This document shows positions 1-8,300 of a stretch of DNA of 15,506 nt, piece by piece. Below the pieces are notes generated by a model, which was not told the DNA's origin, did not search any database, and worked only from the letters and a program-made list of their open reading frames with translations. Each line of letters begins with the position of its first letter. Positions within the stretch are counted from its first letter, which is position 1. A program made the translations under genes and the position numbers. The DNA comes from Oxalobacteraceae bacterium (lineage in GTDB: Bacteria > Pseudomonadota > Gammaproteobacteria > Burkholderiales > Burkholderiaceae_D), in the NCBI GenBank assembly GCA_003537575.1, contig DPRS01000047.1, positions 190,782 through 206,287 on the forward strand, in the 5' to 3' direction.

Positions 1-129
1 CACGGCATCGTGTCCGACATCGAGATGATCCGTATCCAGGATATCAATGCAGCCTATGAGCGCATGCTCAGGAGCGATGTGAAATACCGGTTTGTCATCG
101 ATATGGCGTCGCTCAGGCAGGAAGCCTGA
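1..129 (+). CDS. Zinc-dependent NAD(P) alcohol dehydrogenase, C-terminal 42 residues (partial)
   Basis: Reading frame 1 is open from the left edge to TGA at 127-129. The translation contains INAAYERMLRSDVKYRFVID, the typical C-terminus of medium-chain zinc alcohol dehydrogenases of the AdhA/YahK type, which interconvert aldehydes and primary alcohols with NAD(P)H. The catalytic and structural zinc ligands and the Rossmann motif would lie upstream, outside the window, so activity cannot be judged. The gene converges on the hydrolase gene with only 16 bases between the two stop codons. The family call is firm for such a short piece; cofactor and substrate preference are unknown. Confidence 0.8.
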   Translation, partial: HGIVSDIEMIRIQDINAAYERMLRSDVKYRFVIDMASLRQEA

Positions 130-145
130 CGGCGCAAATTTCAGA

Positions 146-1084
146 TCAGGAGGCGCCGCTTGCCGTGCCGTGCCCCTGCGCCAGCTGCTGGCCGAACAGT
201 TCCTGAAGCGCATTGCGATAATCGTCTTCGCCCACGCGCATGCTGTTGCTGTGCGTGCCGCCGTCCACCAGCAGCAGCTTCTTCGGGCCCGAGGCAGCGG
301 CATACAGTTTCTCGGACAGGTGGGAAGACACATAGTTGTCGCTGGAACCGTGCACGATCAGTTTCGGCACGTCGACGTGGCGGATCTTGTCGGCCGAATC
401 GAACTTCTGCGACATGAGCAATTGCACCGGCAGCCAGGGATAGGTCATGCTGCGGGCGGTATCCGCCAGCGACGAGAACGACGATTCCACGATCAGGCCA
501 CCGGCTGCCGGCGCCTTGTCCGATTGCCCAAGGTGCGCCGCCAGATCGACCGCTACCGCGCCGCCAAGGGAATGGCCGTAGATGAAACGCTTGCCGGCGT
601 CCGGCTGCAGGCGGGCGAGATGTTGCCATGCCACGCGCGCATCTTCGTACACCGTTTTTTCTGACGGATAGTCGCCGTCGCTCTTGCCAAAGCCGCGGTA
701 ATCGATGGCCAGCACGGAAAAGCCGAAGTCGCGCAGCTGCTCGAGGCGAAACACCTGGCCGGTCAGGTTCCAGCGCGCACCATGCAGATACAGCACCGCT
801 GGCGCGTTCTTGTCGCGCGCAGGCCACCACCAGGTGTGGATATGCTGCGTGCGGCCGTCTTTTGTCGCGACCGGCAGGTCTGCTGCGACCAGGCCCTGCG
901 GCAGCCCCTTGTACCAGCTGGCGATGCCAGGCTCGACACGGAAGGTCATCTCGCGTTCCTTTTCCACAAGCTGACCGCAACCGACAACGGTAAAGACTGG
1001 CACTAGGATAGAGGAAATGACAAGCGTGCGGGCGCGTCCGCGTACGCGATGTACAAGTGCAGAAAACAGGGACTTCAGGATCAT
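146..1084 (-). CDS. Alpha/beta-hydrolase with lipoprotein-like signal sequence
   Basis: 312 residues from the ATG at 1084; a TTG at 1093 would add three residues, and no clear Shine-Dalgarno supports either. A basic N-terminus (HRVRGRAR) is followed by a hydrophobic stretch and VVGCG, a plausible lipobox with Cys36, so the protein may be an exported lipoprotein. The rest is a serine hydrolase of the BEM46/YqkD-like 'X-Pro dipeptidyl-peptidase / hydrolase 4' kind. It has an oxyanion-hole HGARW near 101, DYRGFGKSDG near 128-137, the nucleophile elbow GHSLGG with Ser172, Asp249 in HGSSDN and His278 in GGTHSN, which form a complete triad. Substrate is unknown, probably a small ester or lipid. It is transcribed alone and converges with the alcohol dehydrogenase. 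The fold is certain; membrane anchoring is inferred. Confidence 0.85.
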   Translation of the reverse strand: MILKSLFSALVHRVRGRARTLVISSILVPVFTVVGCGQLVEKEREMTFRVEPGIASWYKGLPQGLVAADLPVATKDGRTQHIHTWWWPARDKNAPAVLYLHGARWNLTGQVFRLEQLRDFGFSVLAIDYRGFGKSDGDYPSEKTVYEDARVAWQHLARLQPDAGKRFIYGHSLGGAVAVDLAAHLGQSDKAPAAGGLIVESSFSSLADTARSMTYPWLPVQLLMSQKFDSADKIRHVDVPKLIVHGSSDNYVSSHLSEKLYAAASGPKKLLLVDGGTHSNSMRVGEDDYRNALQELFGQQLAQGHGTASGAS

Positions 1085-1232
1085 TGTTGGCAAGCGTTAT
1101 ATCGGTTCGGAAAAAGGTGGACATGTGCCGGCATGCTTACCGGCATCAAGTTGGAGGTGGATTGGCGGAAAATGTTCCTGAGGGCAGGATCGGAAGATGG
1201 CTTGCCAAGGATGATCGTCTTAAAGATTCGCC

Positions 1233-1254
1233 AAATAATCCGCCATGATTATTT
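1233..1254. promoter_or_regulatory. Perfect 8-bp inverted repeat, candidate operator
   Basis: AAATAATC (1233-1240) and GATTATTT (1247-1254) are exact reverse complements separated by six bases (CGCCAT), in otherwise GC-rich DNA. The dyad lies about 150 bases before the DMT start and about 150 before the hydrolase start. An AT-rich short-spaced dyad between divergent genes fits a dimeric repressor site. No cognate regulator gene is adjacent, so this is inference. Confidence 0.35.
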
Positions 1255-1389
1255 CATCGTATTAAAGGACAATGGCGCTTACCGAGGATAAGTACGGCGA
1301 CGTCAAGTTCTGTATCATGGTCTTAACCACAGGTAACCCGCACTCAACCACCTGGACGGTCCGTGCGCGGATCGCCATTTTTGAGTTAT

Positions 1390-1396
1390 GGAGGAG
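1390..1396 (+). promoter_or_regulatory. Strong Shine-Dalgarno deciding the DMT start
   Basis: GGAGGAG ends five bases before the ATG at 1402. This favours that ATG over the upstream in-frame GTG at 1363, which has no ribosome site. Confidence 0.75.
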
Positions 1397-1401
1397 ATGG
1401 C

Positions 1402-2298
1402 ATGAAGATATCGGAAATCAAATACAACAAAGCCGCTGCATTTTCCGCGGGGCATACATCATGGTGGATTCTTGCATTGACGGCGCTGACGATGCTGGCA
1501 TTTGCTGCGAACTCCCTGTTCACCCGGATGGCTTTGCAGACGACACCCATTGACCCGGCGTCTTTCACGGCCGTCAGGCTTGTCACGGGCGCGCTGACGC
1601 TGGCGATCATCGTCGGCCTCAGTCGCAAGAAGCCCGGCGTATCCAACATGGGGATGCTGTCGGCCGCGCTGCTGTTCATCTACGCGGCTGCCTTCTCCTT
1701 TGCCTATCGCGGCATGGACACGGGCGCGGGGGCGCTGGTGTTGTTCGCCTCGGCGCAGTTATTGATGATCGGCTACGGGTATGCCAGAGGCGAGAAGACA
1801 AATCTTCTGGGCGTTGCGCTGGCGCTGGCCGGTTTGATTATCTTTCTTGCGCCATCCGATTCGGCGCCGCCGCTGGGATCATCAGCCCTCATGGTGATGG
1901 CAGGCTTGGCCTGGGGTGGCTTTTCACTGCTCGGTCGAACCAGTGACTCTCCTGTCATTGGCACGGCGAGCAGTTTCATTTTGACCGTCCCGCTTGTGCT
2001 GGTGCTGCTGTGGTTCCAGCGGCATCAACTCCATCTCGATGCAACCGGGCTGATCTACGCCACGTTGTCAGGGAGCGTGACTTCCGCCATGGGGTATGCC
2101 GTCTGGTACTGGGTGCGGGTTCGCATGACTGCGATCAGCGCAGGAACGGTGCAACTGTCGGTTCCCGTATTGAGTGCGCTGCTCGGCCTTCTGGTGCTGG
2201 GCGAGGCGCTATCGGCCAGAAGCGCGATAGCGGCCGTCGTGGTGTTGGCCGGGGTGGCGCTGACAACCCTGTCGGCCCGTGCGCGTGCAAAGACCTGA
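1402..2298 (+). CDS. EamA/DMT-family membrane transporter
   Basis: 298 residues from the ATG at 1402. The protein is almost wholly hydrophobic, with about ten membrane-spanning segments in two repeated EamA halves. The first half has FAANSLFTRMAL followed by PASFTAVRLVTGALTLAI, the typical TM1-TM2 signature. The second half begins near LGSSALMVMAGLAWGGFSLLGR and ends with VLSALLGLLVLGEALSARSA, the conserved late-helix motif. Members of this drug/metabolite transporter superfamily export amino acids, purines or other metabolites across the inner membrane; nothing here reveals the substrate. It is a single gene, convergent with the MazG-like gene, the two stops being 46 bases apart. Family call is firm, function open. 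Confidence 0.9.
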   Translation: MKISEIKYNKAAAFSAGHTSWWILALTALTMLAFAANSLFTRMALQTTPIDPASFTAVRLVTGALTLAIIVGLSRKKPGVSNMGMLSAALLFIYAAAFSFAYRGMDTGAGALVLFASAQLLMIGYGYARGEKTNLLGVALALAGLIIFLAPSDSAPPLGSSALMVMAGLAWGGFSLLGRTSDSPVIGTASSFILTVPLVLVLLWFQRHQLHLDATGLIYATLSGSVTSAMGYAVWYWVRVRMTAISAGTVQLSVPVLSALLGLLVLGEALSARSAIAAVVVLAGVALTTLSARARAKT

Positions 2299-2344
2299 GA
2301 AGCGGGGCGTATGCCGATACTATGCCCTGGCATGCTTGTGCCGC

Positions 2345-2707
2345 CTATTCCTCGGCCAGTTTCGTATATTTTTTTGCCGACCCATATGCCAGGCCGACAG
2401 GGTACTTCTGTTCATTCTTTTTCAGTTTCGCGGCTGCTGCATCCAGCAAATCGAAGCCGGCTTCATCCGCTACCAGCAAAAGGTACATCAGCACATCCGC
2501 GCATTCCTCCTGCAGCGCCTGCCGATATACCGGGTCGCTCTTCGCGGCCAGCATCTCGTCATCGGTTTTCCACTGCGTGAGTTCCAATAGCTCCGCGGCT
2601 TCGATGCTGACCGAGGCGATCAGGTTTTTCAGGGTATGGAATTGTTTCCAATTGCGGTCATCGCGGAATTTGAATAAGGCGCTCTGCAGGGCGGCAAGGT
2701 CGTTCAT
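2345..2707 (-). CDS. MazG-like nucleotide pyrophosphohydrolase (dCTP pyrophosphatase type)
   Basis: 120 residues from the ATG at 2707. The frame stays open to 2911, but the extra 68 residues are unlike the family and are left out. The protein is an all-alpha NTP pyrophosphatase related to RS21-C6/DCTPP1 and to MazG. It has FRDDRNWKQFHT near 14-24, the metal-binding EAAE (36-39) in SIEAAELLELTQW, the second acidic motif EECAD (67-71), and the C-terminal KYP...YG..KKYTKL. Such enzymes hydrolyse dCTP or modified and other non-canonical dNTPs to monophosphate plus pyrophosphate, keeping nucleotide pools clean in the cytoplasm. All the expected acidic ligands are present. No obvious Shine-Dalgarno precedes the start. 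Substrate is not certain. Confidence 0.88.
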   Translation of the reverse strand: MNDLAALQSALFKFRDDRNWKQFHTLKNLIASVSIEAAELLELTQWKTDDEMLAAKSDPVYRQALQEECADVLMYLLLVADEAGFDLLDAAAAKLKKNEQKYPVGLAYGSAKKYTKLAEE

Positions 2708-2887
2708 AAAAGGGCCGGTGGGTGTCGAAAAAATGGGTGGCAAGTATTTGCAATACATCTTAAACGACTTGGCTTCGTCATTCACATCGAAAGGTACGGT
2801 AGGACCGGGATAAACCTGAAGCATCGACATCTTTGATGACCATAGCGTGCCCGACCTGCCGGGAGGCATGCTGAAAGAAATCTTTGA

Positions 2888-3088
2888 GCAGATCAAAACC
2901 GAACATGGCAAGAGTTTGAGATGCTGGTCGGTGAAGCGTTTCGGCAGCAGGGTTATCAGGCCATGGAAAATGGTGGTAATGGTCCTGATGATGGAATCGA
3001 TCTCATTCTGCGCAAAGGCGACGTGCTATTCCTGGTGCAATGCAAGCAATGGAAAGCGTTTCGAGTGAGTGTAGATGTGGTACGCGAG
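2888..3088 (+). pseudogene. Remnant of an Mrr-type restriction endonuclease
   Basis: The frame opens after a TGA at 2885-2887 and reads TWQEFEMLVGEAFRQQGY, then a GxxGPDDGIDL segment, LVQCKQWKAF and VDVVRE. This is the N-terminal half of the Mrr_cat (PD-(D/E)XK) restriction endonuclease domain found in many Burkholderiales: helix, then the catalytic Asp in GIDL and the QxK in QCK. Resemblance stops at VRE (3086-3088), where LYGVMAA-like sequence would be expected. The next base begins the stop codon of the oppositely transcribed DMT gene. There is no start region, no membrane segment and no second half, so it is a broken relic. The bases just before (2820-2900) read PDLPGGMLKEIFEQIKTEHG in another frame, a protein-like fragment I cannot assign. 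Confidence 0.7.
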
Positions 3089-4030
3089 TCAAGTGCTTCG
3101 TCGCGCAGTCGCTGCGGCAGCCAGCGCCATGCCGACAAGGACGAGGCATAACCCTGTGGCAAAGAGTGGGGACAACTGATTACCCAGGATTAGTATCGAA
3201 GACAGGATGCCGACCAGCGGCACGCCCAGCGTGAAGTTGGACATGGCAAAGGTGCTGATGCGGCGGCCGTGCTCGGCAGAAATCACGAAGCATGCCGAAG
3301 TAGCCACTGGACCGATGAAAAACAGCAGTTCCAGGAGCCGCAGATCAAACGTGATCTCGGCTGGGGAACCCTCCAGTGCTAACGCGAAACCTGCGAGCGG
3401 GACAGTGGCAATCAGCATCTGCCAGGGCGCAAGTGACAACGGCGATGCTGTCCACCGGTGGCGCTTGATATGCAGGATCACCACCGACCAGCTGATGGCG
3501 CCGATCACCAGGAAGACCGCCCCCATGACGGCACCCGGTGCAGACCAGTCCATCTCCCAAGGCGAGCAAATCAGGCCAATACCAGTCAAGCCCACAGCCA
3601 GAGCTAGGAGCTGCCATCGCGTAGGAGCATTGCGAAGCAGTAACCAGCTGGCAATTACACCCCACAATGGCGTGGTGTAAGCCAGGAGCACCGCGCGGCT
3701 CGTGTCCACGTGCGTCATGGCGATCATGCCCAGGCCCGTGAACACCATCATCTGCAGCAGTCCCATGCTGGCGACGATGGGCCAGTCTGCCCGGAGCGGG
3801 AATGCCAGTGAACCGCGGACCGCGAGAAAGGCGAACAAACACAGTGCGGCGCTGCCAAATCGGATGGCAGCCAGCCACAGGGGCGGTACGGAATCCAGCG
3901 CAAGTTTTGTTGCGGGCCAGCTCAGCCCCCAAAGCAACACCATGATCCCGAGCCAAGCCAAAGTGCCGCCCCCGGCGAGAGGCGATAGTTCAGTCTGAGA
4001 CGGGCCAAATGACGTTTTTGATATGTTCAT
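3089..4030 (-). CDS. EamA/DMT-family membrane transporter
   Basis: 313 residues, start ATG at 4030. No good Shine-Dalgarno precedes it, but no other start lies near. Two EamA repeats and about ten membrane helices are visible: LLWGLSWPATKLALDSVPP and LWLAAIRFGSAALCLFAF in the first half, VMGAVFLVIGAISWSVVILH and VPLVGILSSILILGNQLSP in the second. The inter-repeat loop carries PWEMDWSAPG. It is divergent from the Lrp-type regulator at 4167 across 136 AT-rich bases, the classic layout for an Lrp-controlled amino-acid exporter; the specific substrate is inference. Its 3' end abuts the restriction-enzyme relic, so its last few residues (ARRST) may have been reshaped by that junction. Confidence 0.9.
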   Translation of the reverse strand: MNISKTSFGPSQTELSPLAGGGTLAWLGIMVLLWGLSWPATKLALDSVPPLWLAAIRFGSAALCLFAFLAVRGSLAFPLRADWPIVASMGLLQMMVFTGLGMIAMTHVDTSRAVLLAYTTPLWGVIASWLLLRNAPTRWQLLALAVGLTGIGLICSPWEMDWSAPGAVMGAVFLVIGAISWSVVILHIKRHRWTASPLSLAPWQMLIATVPLAGFALALEGSPAEITFDLRLLELLFFIGPVATSACFVISAEHGRRISTFAMSNFTLGVPLVGILSSILILGNQLSPLFATGLCLVLVGMALAAAATARRST

Positions 4031-4166
4031 GAGATGGGCGCGAAATTGCCTATTTTTCAGAATATATTACCCATAAATGTCAGAAATTAATTACCTATTT
4101 AACCGTATTTAATTCATAATTAGGTTAAATTTACCCAATTTAATTCAATCACAGGAGAAATTACTC
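4031..4166. promoter_or_regulatory. Divergent control region with repeated TTRCCYA motifs (likely Lrp-type sites)
   Basis: Markedly AT-rich compared with both flanking genes. TTGCCTA or TTACCYA occurs at 4046-4052, 4067-4073, 4091-4097 and 4131-4137, with one inverted copy TAGGTTA at 4121-4127. The first three are spaced 21 and 24 bases, about two helical turns. A perfect dyad ATTTAACC (4097-4104) / GGTTAAAT (4123-4130) overlaps them. Phased, degenerate AT-rich sites are what Lrp/AsnC proteins wrap DNA around, and the regulator gene starts directly downstream, so autoregulation plus control of the DMT gene is the likely reading. The Shine-Dalgarno AGGAGA (4153-4158) belongs to the regulator. 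Confidence 0.55.
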
Positions 4167-4652
4167 TTGAGTCATGTGGGCCTAGATGAAGCCAGCCTCC
4201 GCATCCTGGATGAGCTGCAGCAGAATGCGGAACTGAGCAACGCCGAGTTAGCGGAACGGGTCGGCCTGTCAGCGTCGCCCTGCTGGCGTCGCGTGGTGGA
4301 TTTGAAGCAAAGTGGCGTTCTCCGGGGCTCGGTTTCCCTGGTCGATCCGCTGAAGCTCGGGCTTGCGGTCAACGTCTTCGTCCATGTCACGCTCAAACAG
4401 CAAGACAAGGACTCTCTTGAAGTTTTTACGCGCGCCATCGCCATGCGGCCGGAAGTCATGGAGTGCTATCTTATGAGCGGGGAGGCAGACTTCATGCTGC
4501 GCGTGGTGATCGAAGACCTGATCAAGTACCAGACCCTGCTGCTGGAGTGCTTGACGCAGATACCAGGAGTCGCAAGCATCAGGAGTAGTTTTGCACTCAG
4601 TCAGGTCAAATACACCACGGCGCTACCTACCGGTCATTTGTGCAAAAGGTGA
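4167..4652 (+). CDS. Lrp/AsnC-family transcriptional regulator
   Basis: 161 residues, starting at TTG 4167, eight bases after AGGAGA, a good ribosome site that makes the rare start credible. The N-terminal winged helix-turn-helix is clear: LDEASLRILDELQQNAELSN, then ELAERVGLSASPCWRRV (28-43), whose SxSPCWRRV recognition helix matches the Lrp family. The C-terminal RAM ligand-binding domain runs from about residue 65 to 150 with MSGEADFMLRV (103-113) and an IPGVASIRSSFALSQVKYTT ending typical of the family. It normally forms dimers to octamers that respond to an amino acid. Divergent from the DMT exporter, it most likely controls that gene and itself. The amino-acid ligand cannot be told. Confidence 0.92.
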   Translation: MSHVGLDEASLRILDELQQNAELSNAELAERVGLSASPCWRRVVDLKQSGVLRGSVSLVDPLKLGLAVNVFVHVTLKQQDKDSLEVFTRAIAMRPEVMECYLMSGEADFMLRVVIEDLIKYQTLLLECLTQIPGVASIRSSFALSQVKYTTALPTGHLCKR

Positions 4653-5177
4653 TGCGGCCATCTCAAGGCTGTTGACGCTTAAGCAATAGGCGGAACGCAA
4701 TATGGTGCTGTCCCATTTGCTATAGACGTCCCCTCAAACAAAAGAGGCCACCTCTTGGCAGCCCCTTTGGGGAAATCTAATTTTCTAGGAAAACTCTAGG
4801 TTTGGATGGGATCTGAGAGGGAAAGTAATTAATGACACTTCTTTTCCCTGCGAATCAACTACTTAGTCACTATTTCGAAAACTTTGATTTTATTTTAATC
4901 CAGAATTAATGACAAAACCATTAATCTGATCACGAAATGATGCTACAAAGCTTATTCATTTTCGTTTATTGGATATCACTTTCAAATCCGCTGACCTGCT
5001 ATCAAGCGATATACAGCTCGAAGAGCTTTTTGTGCAGCTGCCGGAAGGTCAAGCCTAGCTCCTTACTCCCAGTAAGGGCAGTTCTTCGCGACTGATTCCA
5101 TCGATCGCACCTTTGTCATCTGCGCACTCTAGTTTCTTATATATCGCAGCAAGTCATGCTAAATTTGCATTTTCGAT
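4653..5177. other. Gene-free AT-rich spacer, left edge of the island
   Basis: About 525 bases with stops in all frames and no recognisable gene, tRNA or integrase site. Structures seen: AAGAGG-CCA-CCTCTT followed by CCCC-TTT-GGGG near 4742-4774; an 11-base direct repeat AATTAATGACA at 4827-4837 and 4904-4914; and a weak AGCTC-GAA-GAGCT hairpin followed by five T at 5015-5031, which could be a poor terminator. Base composition falls here relative to the left-hand genes and stays lower to about 11520, suggesting that the acquired segment begins in this spacer. Confidence 0.5.
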
Positions 5178-5342
5178 ATGAATCAAGTTGGGATCATGGG
5201 GTCGTCAAGCTCTGTACAAGAGTTCTATGCAGCACCTACTGGAACCTATGGCAATGCGTTGCTGAATTGGTCGGCGCATGCGCCAAGTGACGTACTTGCC
5301 TATGCTGCGAGCTACCAGGGAAGCGTATTCTATTCACGTTAA
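5178..5342 (+). CDS. Short ORF of unknown function, possibly a gene remnant
   Basis: 54 residues from the ATG at 5178 to TAA at 5340-5342. I do not recognise it. The middle, QEFYAAPTGTYGNALLNW followed by SAHAPSDVLAYAASYQ, has a balanced, protein-like composition. It could be the tail of a larger lost gene, or a small real gene. There is no clear Shine-Dalgarno. It ends 16 bases before the stop of the convergent 1100-residue gene. Confidence 0.3.
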   Translation: MNQVGIMGSSSSVQEFYAAPTGTYGNALLNWSAHAPSDVLAYAASYQGSVFYSR

Positions 5343-5357
5343 TCAGTATCTCGTTGA

Positions 5358-8300
5358 TCAGATTTCCCCCGTCTCTTCTATAAACGCAGCAAGCGCCCCT
5401 CGCTCAACGCCGTTATATCGCCATTCGTTCAGCGGGCGAACCATCGCAATAGCTTTCGACGACTGGCACACATCAAAGAACCGGATTGGCAGTTGTGCAG
5501 GATCTTTCATATGGTGCTTGGCATGTCGGCAAAACCCATAAATCCACATAGCGACTTCTAACGAACAATCCCACTTGTTCCAGTTTAGAGTACTGGCTAA
5601 CGGTTGCTGCACGTTAGTCCGTGCCTTTTTCAAAGTCTTTAGCAATACGTCTATTTCTTTTCCTTGAGCACCGTAAGAGCTTCTGGAAAAGAGAAACGCC
5701 GCTATTTCGGTCACCCGCCCTTCACATGACCGTTTGAAGTTGACTGTCTTGGTAAGCAGCTTTTCGTTAAAATATGAATACAACTCTTTCATCCATATTC
5801 CGCAAAGCTCGTCTGGCGTTATCCGGCCCTCTTCCAGTAGTGGCGCAATCACTTCCCCAAACAGCCAAGGCTCAGACCATCCCAGCTCACGCATATGGCC
5901 TCGGAGGCTGTCAATGAGAAATTCTGCCTCGTTATCGGTTAACTTTAGTGGCAATGTACGATACAAGGCACTCCGAACAATACCAAAGCACTCGTTATCT
6001 TGGGACTTCGTTGCTAGACCACTTAGCAGCCAGCACAACGTCCGGATGACCTCTTGCCGATCCAATAAAGATAAGCGATCGACGGCCTTCTGAGCTCCTT
6101 CTAAGTCCTTGGATAACGCACGTAGACTTGCTAATCCCATCCACTTGAGAAGTCCATTTGCGCTTTGTAGAAGGCTCTCCCTTTGTTCATTTGTAATGCC
6201 AAAGTCGATTGAGAGCGACACCTCTCCAACAACCTGACTCAACAGGGATAGCTTGATTGCATCTTGATGGTGCGCCTCTTTGTCGAGCTGTAATGCATAA
6301 CGCTCTGACAATCGCACCAACTTCTCTGGGGCGGCGCTCCACAGCATCCTGATTGCGTAGACGTCTGCCCACATCAAAGCATGATATTTAATCCGATGGT
6401 GGAAGTGTTCGTGTGAATACGAGGCGCGAAGAAAACCCTCCAGATCTTGCTGGAACAAATAGGGCGAGACTGATGCAAAAGAGGTATCGGGCGCTACGTC
6501 GCTGATCCGCAAGAACGCGCGCTCAAGCGAGCCTTCAAGGAAGTCGATGATCGCACTGTTCTGAGAACATGCATTGTTCCACGAAGAATCGCCATAAGGG
6601 GTATGTGCGAGTATCTCGGCAACGATCTCCCACTGCTCTTGAGAAGACTTATTGGAAGTGCTCAAGATACTTGCATAGGCATTGAGACCTGGAGTCCCTG
6701 GTAGACGTAAACGCTCACCCTCGAGAAAATTCAGCTCTACCAGTCGATCGCGCAGCTCCTCACCATTCAACCCTCGAAGCGAATCATCACCGGTCCATGT
6801 CGAAAGTACCGTTCCTGCAATCTCTTTTCCCAGAAACTCCAGTCGCTCCAGTTGCTTCCGAGTCGGCTGCTGCTGTCGCTTGGAGTCAAAAATCAGCTCA
6901 ATGCCCTCTCCATCAGAGTGTGATCCCTTCGAAGCTCTTAATATCAATTGAGTCGTATACTTGAAAACCTCCTGTAACACATCCATGGGAATTGAGGTGA
7001 TTAGCAGTGGATGTTTCTCGTTCGCCTTCTGAATCGAATTCGAAAGATTAAAACCTGTGACAGGAAGGCCCCGCCGATCTGCAACGAGCATGTAGCGATC
7101 ATGCAGTGCTCCTGCCTTGACTCCAAAGATTTTGAGGTCAATCCGCTGTACCAAGGATTGGAGTTGCTTGCAGCTCGCCAGCAGGTTTTCGATACGCCCT
7201 GGTTCAAGATCAGCGTCCGTAGCAGATCCATGAGATTGAGCTACTGGTTCTTTTGGAGGAACAGTGGTGAAAACGACATACTCTCCCCTGTCAGACGCGT
7301 TGGGCACAAAGAGGCCTATCCCAGCATCTTCAAAGTATGGATCGAAGAATATGATATGGTGCTCTCGGTACTTCGCGAACTGCTGCTTTATCCACTCTAC
7401 AAATTGCAGGCGCTCGGTGCCGTCGCCTTCGCTTAGCCGTCCAAAGAAACGTGCTTCAGATTTCGACGGATGTAGCACACTAAGTAATTCACTTACTTTT
7501 CGATTAGCCCCTACCCAAGCGTCCACCTGCCTTCCCCCAACGGTTGAGAAAAATCCGTCATCGCCATAGTTAACTGCTTGTGCTGCTTTCACCCTTGCCG
7601 ACCCCAGCAGGTCCTTCTTTAACACTTTGTCCAACCATCCTAGCTTGACTTCAGCGCTTGAGTGCCCCACAACTTGGCCTGATATGGTGACTTCCCTGAT
7701 GTGGTGAATTTTCCAATTGCAGCACAATGTGGCTACAGAATCTTCCTCCCTCATGCCATGAATTTCGACTTCTGCTGAATCGACGATGTCCCAAAGACAT
7801 TCCGGCAATTCGAACCTGCACTCGATGTTATCTGTTCCTTCTTTGTGTACCGACATGATGCTGGAGAATATGCGCTCTCCATCATTAGTTATTTGGGCCT
7901 GGACGAAGAACTTCGAGAAGCCCGACAGTTGCATCGTGTTCAATTTAACTACAAGTGCTTTTCTCCCTCCTACCCACGACACATCCAACAGTTCGCGTTC
8001 GTGGTCATCCAGAGTTGGAAAAACGAGCAACTCTAAATCGCCAAATCGCGTTGCATCCTTGTCAGCAAAGTCCAAACCGGTTTCAGCGTTCATCCGTTTT
8101 ACTAGGAAGCGCGCCATCTCTGGATCAAGCCCATGTGTCGTAGTGAACAAGTGCTCTTTAGTGACAGCAGTAATAGCGGCACTGAATGCTGAAGCACTAC
8201 CGTGCGGGCTTTGCAGCCCTCGGCTATCGTACGCATCGCGATTCAAGAGCAAGGCTGCTGGCCTATAGACAAACTTTCCGTTCAGTTTGAAAGTTCCAAT

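Larger units (their letters stand above)
1085..1401. other. Divergent intergenic region without a convincing gene
   Basis: This 317-base gap separates the divergently transcribed hydrolase and DMT genes and should hold both promoters. Several short open frames occur (for example from 1049 and 1272) but none has family-like sequence or a good ribosome site. The only clear structure is the perfect dyad at 1233-1254, listed separately. Confidence 0.6.

Noticed and set aside
141..1124. Second long minus-strand frame of 327 codons overlapping the hydrolase
   Set aside because: Arg/Ala-rich shadow of the real hydrolase frame; no family motifs, whereas the other frame has a complete catalytic triad.
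2010..2813. Plus-strand 267-codon frame across the DMT end and the MazG-like gene
   Set aside because: Low-complexity Ser/Ala/Arg composition, antisense to a clear MazG-fold gene and out of frame with the transporter.
2708..2911. N-terminal extension of the MazG-like protein
   Set aside because: The extra residues do not resemble the family; the ATG at 2707 starts where homologous proteins start.
3345..3956. 203-codon minus-strand frame inside the second DMT gene
   Set aside because: Overlaps a protein with ten obvious membrane helices in another frame and has shadow-like His/Gly/Ala composition.
4653..5177. CRISPR array, tRNA or phage attachment site in the long spacer
   Set aside because: No regularly spaced repeats, no cloverleaf, no integrase; only isolated short repeats and weak hairpins.
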